Shown here piece by piece: positions 24,356-36,062 of a stretch of DNA of 64,000 bases. Position 1 is the stretch's first letter; each line of letters opens with the position of its first letter. Source of the DNA: Dermanyssus gallinae. Lineage: Eukaryota > Arthropoda > Arachnida > Mesostigmata > Dermanyssidae. The notes under the pieces were generated by a model. The model ran no database searches. It worked only from the letters and a program-made list of their open reading frames with translations, and was not told the origin of the DNA. Location of the stretch: positions 1 through 64,000 of the forward strand of contig QVRM01006127.1 of NCBI GenBank assembly GCA_003439945.1. The letters are read 5' to 3'. The translations under genes were made by a program, and so were the position numbers.

Positions 24356-26717
24356 TAGCAGTGCTGTAACCCGATGTGCTGTGCGGTGTATCCAGTTGCA
24401 CGAGAGTCTTTACTGCAATTAAGCCAGGAGAATGGGAAAGGAGCAGACGACGAATGAGCAAGTCCTGGGCTCCCGGCGGCGCCTCACCATTTGTGCACAG
24501 CTAACATTAGTACGCAGGTTGTCTGCAGGACATTTGGGCTCATTAGGTCGTTTGGGTTCATTTGGCCATTCGGGCTAGTCACTGAACAATGACTAGCTCC
24601 GCTGCTGCTTATAGCTGCTAAAAATTACCGAAAAATGGACTATTTCTTATAACTAACTGCTTTGCCTCAGCGCCTTCTCGTACCCCCACGAATTGCTTAC
24701 GTATAGATTGTGCTTGCGTACAGTGTAGTGACTAAAATGTTTTTTTAGTAAAACAAACGTAGACTCTAGCTCTCTGGTTATTTCGCGTTTTATCGTTCAG
24801 GTAAAACAGAACAGAGTAGAATATACTATTAAAGCGTAAGCAACTTTAGAAAAGACATACGTGCACATTGGAAGACATATATGTGTTTCCCGGGCATGTG
24901 TTTAACGTAAGTATATGGTAATTTTAGCCCAACTCATCCTTAGCGGTCCAGTGATCTTTCTGAACAAAGTCGCAGTTACATAATTCAGGTAGACATTTTG
25001 CTGCATACAAGAATTTAAGACAATGACGCATCACACTGCCTATACCAAGTCGGCTGGTTCTAAGCAAGCAGCAAAATGCTTCGATTATCTTCCCAGCGAA
25101 GCTGAAGTTAAGCATTTCTATTTTTGTTCTCTTAGTAAAAGATTGAGGCATCCTAGCTGCTACGTCTTATTGTGGGATTGCAAAGGAGTGCTGCATACAT
25201 TGTCCCATCGACAATAGACTAGTTAGCTTAAACATTTTTAAATAATACAGTAAAATAACTACCCGAGGAGCCACATGGCTTCACAAGGAGTCGATCCACT
25301 AAGACCATTTTGCCATTGAATTTGCAAAGGCACTATGTTCATCGCGATGAGTAGCGACACTAACCCGTTACACTATGTCGCCGTTTTTCATGGTTGTCAT
25401 CTTCCAGGGTAGTCGCCGGCGAATGAACTGTTGAGAAAACGCTAGATATATCTCTCGCTATGTCCGGCTCTCGGTACAATTTTGTTATGCCTCACAGAGA
25501 TTCTAAGCCCTTACGGGGTGTAGGATTCGCAACAACACTGTTTTGGGCAGATAAAATATATTGACTAATGAGGTGTTGCTATGGAAACGATAAGTAGCCG
25601 AACAGCTCTACCGCGTTTGATCATCGGTTAGAAGCAGTTCCGTTGAATCTGACTAAGCATTGTGCTGCGGCTACATTATTTTTCTTTGAGAACTGTCTTA
25701 TAGTCAATTACAAACTCGCAATAACAATTTGACTTTGTTCGTTACGCTGTGCCACAGACATATTTTAGTTTATTACAAGCATACACAGATATGATTGTGG
25801 AAGCGTTGAAAGCCTACGCTTGATACGGCCTATCAAGCGTTGACTTTATTAACGTACAAAATCATGTAGAGCAATTATTTTTGATAGCTGATCAAAAATG
25901 AGATGTATTCCACTCGAGTGACCGACTTTTTTGGCAGCAATCACCATTCATATTATAAGTGGCTTCTGTACAGCGCTGAAAATTAGAAAAGTAATTAAGT
26001 GTTGGAGTGTGTGTCTGTAATGTGTTGCTTAGCTTTTTCCATTCACGGAAGAGGCGTTCCTGACGGGAAGCGCAGTCACTACATAATAACTAGAGTGCAC
26101 CTTCCAAAAAGGGTTGATATTCTTCCATAGCATCCCGTTGCCTCATAGTGCTCACTGGCAAGCTTGCAAAGCTGAGCTATGAACGTATGGCCATCAACGT
26201 GCGTTTGATGTAGCAGAACTATTCAACACCGTCGAGGTTAGTTGACTGAATGGTACTTACGTCTTAGAGGCGGCGGATAGCAATGCATTTTCTTGTTGTG
26301 TCTTAACCGACAATTGATCAGCTTCTCAGTGTATCATAAGATAAAGCTTTTAGACCTACGCTACAAGTGAATCCACAATATTAGTGAATTTGAGTTGGAC
26401 GATTCAGTTGAATGTAGGCAAAGCAGATGCTCGGGCACAGATTAGACGTGCCGGATTTTGCACATATGCTATAGCCAGCCATCCAGCGCGAGGCGCAGAC
26501 GATACACTAAGTCTAGCAACTAGCAGAACGATTGTCTGATGAGCTGATATATTTCCCTGTGCTATGGCATAGTAGGCCCAATTCTGCGTGGCAATTGCTT
26601 AGGCCACCGGCGTGCCAACGACATTAATCGATGCTACAGATGCTTGTTTCAACACTTCGACATCACTGGGTGGTGTTAAAGCGCATAATAAAGACACTGT
26701 TGATACACGAACACTGT
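24356..26717. other. No recognisable feature
   Basis: About 2.4 kb without long open frame, arrays or inverted repeats that I can detect. All frames are under 80 aa. Confidence 0.5.
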
Positions 26718-26906
26718 CAAGCCCGGTGGCGTGGTGGCATTCGCCTGCGCCTCGCGACCGGAGCAGACACTAGATAGGTGCGTGGGTTCAAGTCCCATCG
26801 TTGCACATTTGTATTTATGGGGGTCCGTCTATAAAGCAATGCGAAAAGCAGTCCCATGGACGTTAAATCTTGGCTAAGAGTCAGCACCAAAAGTATTTTT
26901 TTATAT
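26718..26906 (+). mobile_element. tRNA-derived SINE (family A) with target duplication
   Basis: About 189 bp. The head GCCCGGTGGCGTGGTGGCAT carries an A-box-like segment, and GGGTTCAAGTCCC is a B box, as in a tRNA-type RNA polymerase III promoter. The body CGTTGCACATTTGTATTTAT and GGACGTTAAATCTTGGCTA is shared with two other copies. The end is T/A-rich. The direct repeat ACGAACACTGT (26707-26717 and 26907-26917) flanks it exactly, as expected after LINE-mediated insertion. Confidence 0.85.
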
Positions 26907-26917
26907 ACGAACACTGT

Positions 26918-28180
26918 TTAAGGTAATGTTAATAAAGCACGTACTTGCCTTGATAACGTAGCGTAGTGGCACGCGACCGCTCAATAAAAAACTGGATAGA
27001 TAGACAATACAAACTCATTAGGAAGTGGTAGAAGTTGCCTAAATATTTTTGTTTTCCAATCGAACGGCGGGGAAGGAATGTCGTGTCTAGAAGTGAGAGT
27101 GAAAGTTACTAATTTTTGTTGTACTGATGTGGCTAGTCGCACATTACTTCACTAAATGTGTGACTGCAAGGTAGAACAACTACGGGTTAAGAAAACTAAT
27201 AGAGCGGCGCGTTCGGAAGAAATACTTCTGCTTTGTTTGAACATAAAGCAGCCAGCGCTGGATAAAGGGAAGCGAAATGGTCGCATTGAGAATAGTGTGC
27301 AAAAATCGAGATTCCGTAATGTCTTATGTTAAGCTTATACGTTTAGTACATTAGACATTTGCGATTACGCTCATAAAATTAGCATATTGAGATGAATGCG
27401 CTTCGCATGGGAGTCATCTCGGTATCAAATCGATGCTAGTTGTGATCTGGTTACCGTAAGCCGTTTTCTCTTTCGCCTCCCGATGTCGGACTTCTTGTGT
27501 TAACAGAATAGAGACGTTAGCGTCTAACCAACACACCGCGCCACTTTGTATCCGGCTGGCCGCCAACGCCCCGAACAAACACGCCAACAATGTTCCATTA
27601 ACTATAAAGTTAGCATTTGATCTCGCTGTTGTTCGATTCAATCGCCTCCACGTACGAACCACGCGGTTGAGTAATCACCCATCTTGGATCTGCACCCCAG
27701 GATAACAAAAGCTATTGGGTCTCACTGTGGGGATCAGCTGGCAGCCAAAGACATCATTTGACTGCGGTCATTATGCCTCGTTAGAATGTGGTCATATCCC
27801 TTAGCGGCAAACGTTGTTTAGCTGGAGAAATATTTTGCCACACGGATGAAGCGCGCCGATTACCAATTCATTTCAGCATTTTTACAGAACTGAGAGCGAA
27901 GAGTTTCCGAAGCCTGTAGGTACCGAAGCACACGGCTACCACCATATTGTGTGGTGCTTTATTCCAAGGTTTCGCTAACCAGGCAATCAGTTTGACAATA
28001 GCATATTCACCACAGGCGCAAAGATAAACCGGCGAAATGACCGTTAGCTTGCCTACGATTCAAAAGACGTCACCACTATGAAACAAACATATTCCTTATT
28101 ATGTGCACCTGTTGGGCGTTGCGTCTAGTGAAAGAGATAAAGCATGATGAAACCATCATCTTCATTAAAAATTCCAAAGA
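26918..28180. other. No recognisable feature
   Basis: No open frame above 90 aa, no repeats seen. Confidence 0.5.
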
Positions 28181-28189
28181 GTAACACAA

Positions 28190-28390
28190 AAAGTGTGTTT
28201 GCATGTTATGCAATGGTCCGTATTGGTTCAGCTCGCAGATGTGCACTAAATAACCCGCAGCAAGCTGTCAAACGCATCGGCGGTCTTTGCACTTTTTCGC
28301 TCGGTACAATGGTCGCTAAGGTGTTCAAATTGTATATATTGGCAACTGTATTGTAATTATGTACCATCTTGAAATGTAAAGGTATTATGA
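28190..28390 (+). mobile_element. 5'-truncated copy of the 3' end of the LINE at 34 kb
   Basis: Matches about 35945-36130: GCTCGCAGATGTGC, CGCATCGGCGGTCTTTGCAC, GGTCGCTAAGGTGTT and TTATGTACCATCTTGAAATG. It covers the last codons of the ORF (C-terminal zinc motif region) and the 3' UTR, with about 15-20% difference. It is therefore an independent, older insertion of the same LINE family. Confidence 0.8.
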
Positions 28391-28448
28391 AATAATATAC
28401 ATATATAATACGTATATATATGTTTATTAAAGTGGAATTTTAAATAAG

Positions 28449-28499
<51 letters not shown>

Positions 28500-28595
28500 T
28501 GTACCATCTTAAAATGTAAAAGTATTGTGAAATAATATACATATGTATAATACGTATATGTATGTTTATTGAAAGTGCAATTTTATATAAGTATG

Positions 28596-28645
<50 letters not shown>
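28355..28645. repeat. Tandem duplication of LINE 3' UTR with (AT)n
   Basis: A unit of roughly 140 bases occurs twice. It starts AATTATGTACCATCTT, contains GAAATAATATACATAT and TATGTTTATT, and ends in an AT array; the copies are about 28352-28492 and 28494-28642. The unit begins with the LINE 3' UTR sequence. Confidence 0.8.
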
Positions 28646-30960
28646 TACTTATTTACGAATGCACAGGATAACGTTAAGATGCAGATAGATTAGTCAGGCG
28701 ACCAACACCGGTAGGCTCCTGCTCGTCAGTATTATTTCCCTCGGCATAGAATACGGTGTTTTCTGAATAATCAGGAGGCAGATGATAGAAGGGCCTAGTT
28801 TTACAATGGATTTTCTGATTTGAGAAACGATCGATCTCTGATCGAAAATCCAGTTGAACTGTCGTGATTCTCCAGAAAGCTCCATAAAGTTGATCCCGCT
28901 TTACCGCCGCTGCTTGCTTCCTGCTGGCTTCGTCCTCGCTGTTATTGTTATTGACGCTGTTGCTGCAGCTCCTACTGCCTACGCCACTACCTAACCTGCT
29001 AGACAGTTTCTCCAGTGAGGCTCTTTGGTCTCTCTTGTCGCCTTAAGGCAATTCCTCTTCTTCTTGTTGTGTTTAAAGCTCGGTTTCTGATCTGGCTGAG
29101 TAAAGCCGTGCCGTGCGTTGTGTCGCGTTTGTTTAGTTTAATTATTGATTTGTTTATACTGACGATATACACAGACTATCCATAGACAACTAGGCAGTAA
29201 TTCAGGGAGTTATGTTATCAAGCATGTTGTCTTGAGTTCTATACTATCCTTCGTTCGCTACGGGTTTGCAATCGCCGTGAGGCGTATATTTCCAATGCAC
29301 CAAGAGCCGGGCACGCTAACATATCTGAAAGGGAGTCCAGGAACGTGTTAGAGCAAACACTCCTTAGGGGTGGGAATCTTGCCTGGAGTGACACTGCATC
29401 AACAAAATGCGCTACACCGAGAGTATCTAGTTGACTTTTGGCAGACAGTTTTGCAGAATAATCCTTTGGAAGTCATACAACTTTAGCTAGCGGCAGTAGC
29501 CGTACTAAGGAAAATTTGCAAAACATCGACATTCTGTGATGTCCTATTTTCAAGCCATCTAAGTGCATTACGGCAATAATACACTGCTTTCAGGAAATTT
29601 TACCTTTTATGGGTATATCATTTTGAAGTGACTGAACACATATAGCTAAAATGTTGTCTTTCAGTGGTATGAAAGCATTCTGTAGATTATAGTAACGGCT
29701 CGAACGAGCGACGACCAGAAAAAATGTGCTTTCGAAAGTTGTTTTCCAGACGCACAGCACGTTTCTCAACTAATCTAAAAAGTCGTAAATAGTAGGCAAA
29801 TTCCTGGCCGCCGTTCGAGCTGAAAGAAGAAGGGCGAAAAGTAAGTGCATTTAATGAAACACTTCATACATGCGCTGTCAATGGTAGGCAAAAGGACTAG
29901 CTAGAAGGATTAACTACTCGTTTATTTTAAATACAGATGCAAATAAAACAAACAACTGCAAGTGTACAATGTTAGCGAATTTTCGTTTCTGTCAGCTCAA
30001 TCCCTGTTAAGAAGTCTCTGACTATGCCTGGAACTTTTGTAAGCATTAGCGAAAAATAATTTGACGTTCATTGGCAGATGATATCTCATTTGCAATTCTA
30101 GCGCGGATTGAGGATATCGAGCGTGGTTTGTGCAATTACCGGCAGCCAGAAAGAACGAGGCTTGAAATTGGCCTTAAAATGTAGAGTGCTTTGTTTGGCG
30201 CAGCGTAATAGGAGGATATTGCACACGTTTTCACAAGCCACTTTTTTTCCTGCAGATCCTTAAAATAAATAAACGTTGTAGTTTTGATAAAAAGGTTTAT
30301 TTAAATGGCAGATTGCTCAATTTAGTCATCAAAATAACTAAATAGAAAATCCTAAGACTGTTTGATGTTAGCGGATGTTTATTTATGTCAGTGTAGTACC
30401 ATAGATGTGTATCGAGTGAATGCACGCAGTACCAGAGCCTTATAATTCTTTAAAACTCGATTGCATTGCCACATGATATGAGCAATACACTGAAAATCAA
30501 GTGTCAAATGGGGCGCATCAGCATCTCCTCTACAAATGAAAATATACGGGTCGGTTGATGCTGTGCTGCATGCTGGACAACTAACCAGAATAGTAAAGAA
30601 AAAGACAAAAAAAAACATGTTTAATCGGAAAGACCGCCATCTACATGTGCTGTCCTCATTATAGTTCAGCGTCAGACACACACACACACGCACGCGCACG
30701 TAAGAATACGTTCCCGCTGGTCTGAAACAGATCAATAAATCTCTGACATTTTTATTTTCTTTGGAGAACCTTGGATGGATGATACTCTAGGAACATTTAG
30801 TTAACTGCACAGCTTAAAAGAGTAATAGGCAAGTATCATCTAACAAAATTAGAAATTAGAAAAAAAGTTAAGTTTAGCTTTGCTTTGGTGACAGGCCTTC
30901 AACCTACAGCACGACGTACAGCCGTTTCTCACTCTTATATATATAAGAGTAAGGAGAATG
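28646..30960. other. No recognisable feature
   Basis: Short open frames only; a CA/CG dinucleotide patch lies at 30680-30705. Nothing identifiable. Confidence 0.5.
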
Positions 30961-30964
30961 CATA

Positions 30965-32051
30965 CAGGGTCATTCATGTTGTTATGTACTTCTTTCGAGG
31001 TTTGATAGAACTCGGCAAGAAAATAATTTTTCCCTATGGAGGGAGGACGCGGGAACGTCTTGTTTAGGAGAGAGAGTGAAAATTATAAAAGTAGTTATTC
31101 AGCTTTTTTCTCTTACATACCTGTAGTTGTGCGAAATCTACGTTTGCGGGAGAACCAGTCAGACACTTCACTAGCTTGCGTAGCAAAAGCGAATACCCAG
31201 ATTAAGGAAAGTTCATGAAAAGTCGATATTTACGTTAACGCTTTTTCATACAAAAATCGTAAAATTTTTCCATTGCGATAAAAAACAATTACGTCCAAAA
31301 GACCACTCTCACGCAATACTAAATTTAATGCCCATCATTTTCGTGCCAAGATGATGGTGCTGCGTTACGTAGTTGTCAAGTCACTTTTCGACAGTCATGG
31401 TTGTTATGTTTTACGTGCAAGTTTTCACGTTCAGAACCGTAAAATTTTGCCAAGACGTTTCCGCCCTCTCCTTCCACTAGGAAAAATTATTTTCTTGCTG
31501 AGTTCTACCAAACCTCAAAATATGTACCTAACTTTCTCATACGCCCTATGGAAATATGCATGCCTTCGCTTTCGATATGGCTATCCAAAAAGCTTAGATG
31601 ACTTGACAACTACGTAACGCAGCATCATCACTTTGGTACGAAAGCTGGTGGGCATTAAATTTGCCATTGCGTGAGGGTGGTCTTTTGAACATAAAGTTTT
31701 GGTCCGTAATGGAAAAATTTTACGATTTTTCACGAAAAAGCGTTTTATGACTTTTCTCAACCTGTGTATTGCTTTTTTCTACGCAAGCTAGTGAAGTGTC
31801 TTCCGTTGTGCAAATTTTCGTCCCCCGAACACGTCAGTGTAATCGGTTCCTTCATGCGTTAACTGGTTCTCCCGCAAACGTAGATTTCGCACAACTATGT
31901 AGAAGAAAAAAAGCAGAATAACGACTTTTATAAATTTCATCCTCTCTCCTAAACAAAACGTTTCCGCGTCCTCCCTCCATAGGGAAAAATTATTTTCTTG
32001 CCGAGTTCTATCAAACCTCGAAAGGAGTACATAACTCCATGAATGACCCTG
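30965..32051. mobile_element. Foldback MITE, 1,087 bp, with partial third copy in the loop
   Basis: Ends are CAGGGTCATTCATG and its complement, flanked by TA on both sides. The left arm is 30965-31383 and the right arm 31599-32051; the arms are clearly more diverged than in the element at 16.2 kb. The 215-bp loop is not random: 31440-31545 resembles the outer part of the right arm (CGTTTCCGCCCTCTCC.., GAAAAATTATTTTCTTGCTG, AGTTCTACCAAACCTC) in the same orientation. No coding capacity. Same TA target, CAGGGT ends and total size as the other foldback, but different arm sequence. Confidence 0.88.
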
Positions 32052-32629
32052 TATATATATATATATATATATACAATTGTCCCCAATGATCATGACGGCA
32101 AACTACAACGGCCTTACGTCTGAATTTAGCGACGCCCACCTGGACAAGGTGCCGAAAGAATTCACCAGCATGTAGATCCTACGTAGCTAATCTGAGGTGA
32201 ATCAAAAGTTCTAGACAGGCGACTGTCTACAATTTCAAAAAAAAGCTCATACCGACTTCAGGACCGGACATACACGTCTTCAGTGGTTCGTCAACAAAGA
32301 CGTGTTTGGCTGCTGTGTATATGCGATCTGCCCGTGTGACGTTGAGCGTCATCGGTCTTGTTGAGGCTAGGAGGGCTCCCGCAGAACGTGCGCGCCCATA
32401 AAGGCAGATGTAGGTCATCTGCTACTGAAAAAATAAGTATCACATAGATTGCTTTTGACTTGCGTTTGTAGCAGGTCAAGCAACTTAACGTGACATGTGA
32501 GACCCTCCAGTGGCAATAGAGTAGAATAAGTATCGTGCTGCATACAAACAACGGGCACCTTTGAGAGCTTAACTGCATCGAAAAATAAAGCTAAATTCGA
32601 CGCCGTTTATAGAACAAAATGCACGAGCA

Positions 32630-33180
32630 TACAGTACTATTACCACTAGCGAAATGCCTCGTTTAAAAGAGAAAGTACAGACACCAAGAATGCACCACGT
32701 ATTGGACGATCCAAAACAGCCTTGAATAAGAAAACTCTGCTAGAAGTCTGCAAACTGGCTGACCGACGATTGAAACTGCGCGCAATAGCCGACGAGATGG
32801 GCATTCCCTGCAATGCAAGTCATCACAATATTAGATCAGCATATGTGCATGAAAAAATTAGATCGAGCGGCAACCGCACGAGTTAACAATTGGGCAAAAA
32901 CTTCATACGCGTCTCAATTTCAAAAAGCAATTTGGAACTTTTGAGACGAAATCAGCGAGATTTTTTGTCGGGGTCGATTCGTAATCGCCAACGAAACGTG
33001 AATCTACTACTCGACTCCAGAACGAGAATATGCCACCAGAGAGTAGACCGCACACGGCAAAAGACCTTCCGCCAGGATGAAGGCTACGATTGCTCCTCCC
33101 ACCAGGGCAAAAAGCTTCTACGATTTGTCATTGTCACATCGAACAAGTGGTCAAAAATATTAGCGCAAACAACGGAGTAG
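32630..33180 (+). pseudogene. mariner-type transposase relic
   Basis: Cut-and-paste DNA transposase of the mariner family, decayed. After a degenerate start, one frame reads FKRES, TKNAPRIGRSKTA, then LADRRLKLRAIADEMGIP, the helix-turn-helix region. After further frameshifts come LELLRRNQRDFL and a degraded first catalytic block, FVIANET, stop, IYYSTPE (about 32980-33030), where the family has a DETW-type sequence. The first catalytic Asp reads Asn here. Later motifs cannot be followed past about 33180, and I did not find terminal inverted repeats. Confidence 0.75.
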
Positions 33181-33632
33181 CATGTTCACAAGTTGTTGGT
33201 TTGACTAGAGATCCAACAGACACGCAAGATTCGTTAACATACATAATACACCAACGTTCGTCGTCATGACTTGCGCTTTCTGTGAGAAGATTCTGAATTG
33301 TTCGCTTACACGTTTTCCTTGCAGAACTTTTCTAAACGTTCCACAAGAAGAGCCTATATTGCAGGTTAGGCATAAAACCGTGTGAGGAGACGAAACGTTC
33401 ATCGAAGCGCTAGGCCGAAACAAAAATATTAACTGACAAAAAGTTGTAATTCGAATCATTCTGAAATCTAGTGATGGTGTGCAGTGACGTACGGAATGCT
33501 TGGTCATAAAGATGCGTCTCAACAAACGCGTCCTGTTGGTATGAGAATGATTGAACTAGCAGTATTACAGTTCCGACGGATACGATGCAAACTAAGATTG
33601 GGTTTTGGTAGCCGAGATGCCCATGCATGTTG

Positions 33633-33827
33633 AGCCCGGCGGCGGCGTGGTGCGTTCGTATGCGCTTTGCGACCGGAGGAGACACATAGGTGCAGACACG
33701 GGTTCGATTCCCGCCGTTGCACATTTGTATTTATGGGGTTCGTCTTGCGAAACAATATAGAAGCAATTCCGCTGACGTCAAACGTTGGCTGAGAGTGAGC
33801 CCGAACAACAAGGTTTTTTTGCCAAAG
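33633..33827 (+). mobile_element. tRNA-derived SINE (family A)
   Basis: Second full-length copy. The head GAGCCCGGCGGCGGCGTGG, a B box GGGTTCGATTCCC, and the body CGTTGCACATTTGTATTTAT through GTCAAACGTTGGCTGAGAG match the copy at 26718-26906 throughout. The B box here is nearer a functional tRNA consensus. The end is GGTTTTTTTGCC. I could not define a target duplication. Confidence 0.8.
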
Positions 33828-34010
33828 AAGATGAAGTTGACTGGTAATTCATTGCTTAAGGCAGAGTCCAGTAGTACGACTATTAGCGCTGAACGACCGG
33901 TCGTCGTAAGCCAACTGCACGGCCAGTAGGCAGGTGCGCACATATATACTATGCGTTTAAAGGTAACATGCGTGTATGCATCTTGAAAAGCATTTATTGA
34001 TACCTCTGTA
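33828..34010 (+). other. 5' flank of the LINE ORF
   Basis: The ORF frame continues upstream of the ATG for a few codons (AFIDTSV). In APE-type LINEs the endonuclease ends with an SDH-x-P block at about this place, so the element appears truncated at or just after the end of its endonuclease. Confidence 0.35.
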
Positions 34011-36062
34011 ATGAGTGCCGACATATGTCCAAAACTAACAATTACTAAACTAACAACTTCTGACATTGAACAAAGCAACCACGCTTTGGAGGCCACTGTC
34101 AAGGCGGCTGTAGTCAAGAAGACGTACAGACAAAGACGGGCGCGGCCCTGGTTTACACAGGCCTGCTACTTAAAACGTCGGGAAGTCTTGGGGCTCCTGC
34201 GCCGAGCACGGGCTCTACACCCCTACAAGAAACTGCTTGTGGATAGTAAGCGCCGGTATGATGATGAGGAGGAGTTTCGTTTGCTTGAGAGAGCAGAGCG
34301 CAAACCCTATGTCTACATTGTTCGCCGGCAAAACAGAAGCATGCACAGCATGACAAAGGAGCAGTTGCGGCAGCACTTCACTGCCATTCTGCTCGATGCA
34401 AACGCCCCCGCGCCTAACCCAGTTATTGAGCAACCGCTCACTCTGGACCAGCACGACATGAATTCGCCGTTTACGGTGGAGGAAGTTGTGCAGATCTTGC
34501 GCGGGTTACCCAAGAAAAAGAGTAGTGGTCCTGATGGGATCTATTACGAACATTGGGCTGAGTCGTCCGATGTTTTAACGGAGGAGCTGTGTAAGCTGTT
34601 TAATCAGATATTCAGCGGGGGACACATACCCCAGGTTTGGCACGAGGCCAGGCTTACTCTGCTATTCAAGGGCAAAAACGGTGACAACGTGGACGATCCA
34701 AATCTCTATCGGGGTATCGCGTCGGAACGCACTCTCAAGAAATTCTTCTCCAAGTTGATTATCTCGAGGGCGCTTCCAACTATGGAGAAGGCTTTACCTC
34801 CGGAGCAATTCGGATTCAGGAAAGGTCGGGGTACACAGGACGCGATCCACGTACTCCAGTCGGAAGTTGAACAGGTGTTGGCTGTGCCCGGGGGTCACTT
34901 GTACGCCGTCTTTATCGATTGTGTCAAGGCCTTCGACAAAGCTCCCCGTCACCTACTAGTCGATTCATTTCGACATGCTGGGGTGGGTGGTTCTTTCCTA
35001 CGAGTGCTCTCCAGCTTCTTTGCTGAAGACCGCCTTGAAGTAAACGTAAGGGGCAAAGACACCTTGCAGCTCTGTCAAAACGAAGGGACCCCCCAAGGGG
35101 ACCCTCTCAGTTGCCTGGCATTCTCCTTGCTCATCGCAGACCTAGCTCGCCATGTGCGGGAGGAGTTTAGAAACGCCGTCGTCGTCATGCATGCGGATGA
35201 CATAGTAGTGGCCCACCGGGACCGCGGTGCCATTGGTCGAATTGTCGGCGACGTCGAAAGTTACCTTCACCGTAAAGGCCTGCAAATAAATGCGCGGAAG
35301 ACGAAAGCCGTAAAGTTTCGCCGTGGGGGTCGATTGGCCGCAGCAGACGTAATACCCTGTTGTGGCCAACCGCTGGAGTTTGTCAACTCTTTTCCGTATT
35401 TGGGTCTGAGGCTACACTATACGGGAACGACCTTTGCCCAGCACATCGGCGACAGGTGTCGAGCGGCTATTACCTCTATTCACACAGAGGTGAGAAACCC
35501 TCGACGACTGTCTTTGAGTGCGGCCGTGCGTGTTTTTGAGCTTAAGATTGTGTCAATATTGAGCTGCAGCCTTGGCAGGGTGTGGAGCCATCTTTCAGCG
35601 GCAGATTTTGCGCAGCTAGAAAGATGCTTTACAATATATATGAAGCGGGTCCTTTGCTTACCCCGGACGGCAAAGAGCCGCTTCATGTACCTGCTAGCGG
35701 GTTGTGGGCCGGCAGTGGAAACAATCAGAGTCAGGCTTAGGTCACCTATTACAGGACCACTTCAGCAATTTTTGTTGGAGTGGCAGGGAAAAGTGACCGA
35801 GGCCTCGGCAGAGGTAGCGCAATTGGATGTGTACCTCGCCAGGGAGCTTTGGGATGGAATGGCATGCACTAGCCGGTACGTGTACACAATATACCAGGTG
35901 CATGGCTATCATCACTTGGTATGTTCGACCCAAGGATTTCACCAAGTTGGCGATCAATGTCGTTGCCGGTTCTGCTCGCAGATATGCGCTAAGTACCACG
36001 CAGCGCGCTGCCAGAAGCATCGGCGGTCTTTGCACATTTTCGCCCGGTGGGACGGTCGCTGA
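34011..36062 (+). CDS. LINE reverse transcriptase, 5'-truncated element with intact 683-aa frame
   Basis: The open frame starts with the linker that follows the endonuclease in APE-type LINEs (basic, RPWFTQACYLKRR). It then holds a full reverse transcriptase: KKKSSGPDGI, GIASERTLKKFFSK, PPEQFGFRKGRGTQDAI, motif A AVFIDCVKAFDKAPRH, motif B GTPQGDPLSCLAFSLL, motif C VMHADDIVVA (His where Phe or Tyr is usual), then KTKAVKFRRGGRLA and FPYLGLRLHYTG. Near the C-terminus a zinc-knuckle-like CRCRFCSQICAKYHAARC is seen. No endonuclease domain is present, so this copy could not be autonomous although the frame has no break. The ATG at 34011 is simply the first Met in the open frame. The clade is uncertain (I/RTE/CR1 range). 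The relic at 51750-53437 is a distant relative, sharing the GGRLA block and C-terminal cysteines. Confidence 0.85.
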   Translation: MSADICPKLTITKLTTSDIEQSNHALEATVKAAVVKKTYRQRRARPWFTQACYLKRREVLGLLRRARALHPYKKLLVDSKRRYDDEEEFRLLERAERKPYVYIVRRQNRSMHSMTKEQLRQHFTAILLDANAPAPNPVIEQPLTLDQHDMNSPFTVEEVVQILRGLPKKKSSGPDGIYYEHWAESSDVLTEELCKLFNQIFSGGHIPQVWHEARLTLLFKGKNGDNVDDPNLYRGIASERTLKKFFSKLIISRALPTMEKALPPEQFGFRKGRGTQDAIHVLQSEVEQVLAVPGGHLYAVFIDCVKAFDKAPRHLLVDSFRHAGVGGSFLRVLSSFFAEDRLEVNVRGKDTLQLCQNEGTPQGDPLSCLAFSLLIADLARHVREEFRNAVVVMHADDIVVAHRDRGAIGRIVGDVESYLHRKGLQINARKTKAVKFRRGGRLAAADVIPCCGQPLEFVNSFPYLGLRLHYTGTTFAQHIGDRCRAAITSIHTEVRNPRRLSLSAAVRVFELKIVSILSCSLGRVWSHLSAADFAQLERCFTIYMKRVLCLPRTAKSRFMYLLAGCGPAVETIRVRLRSPITGPLQQFLLEWQGKVTEASAEVAQLDVYLARELWDGMACTSRYVYTIYQVHGYHHLVCSTQGFHQVGDQCRCRFCSQICAKYHAARCQKHRRSLHIFARWDGR

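Noticed and set aside
23569..24369. 266-aa Cys/His/Trp-rich frame resembling a metal-binding protein
   Set aside because: Produced entirely by the TTG minisatellite read in one frame.
25270..25400. tRNA-like boxes on the minus strand (a TAGTG-GGTTAG segment and GGATCGACTCC)
   Set aside because: The boxes are about 90 bases apart, too far for a tRNA or typical SINE head, and no second copy was seen.
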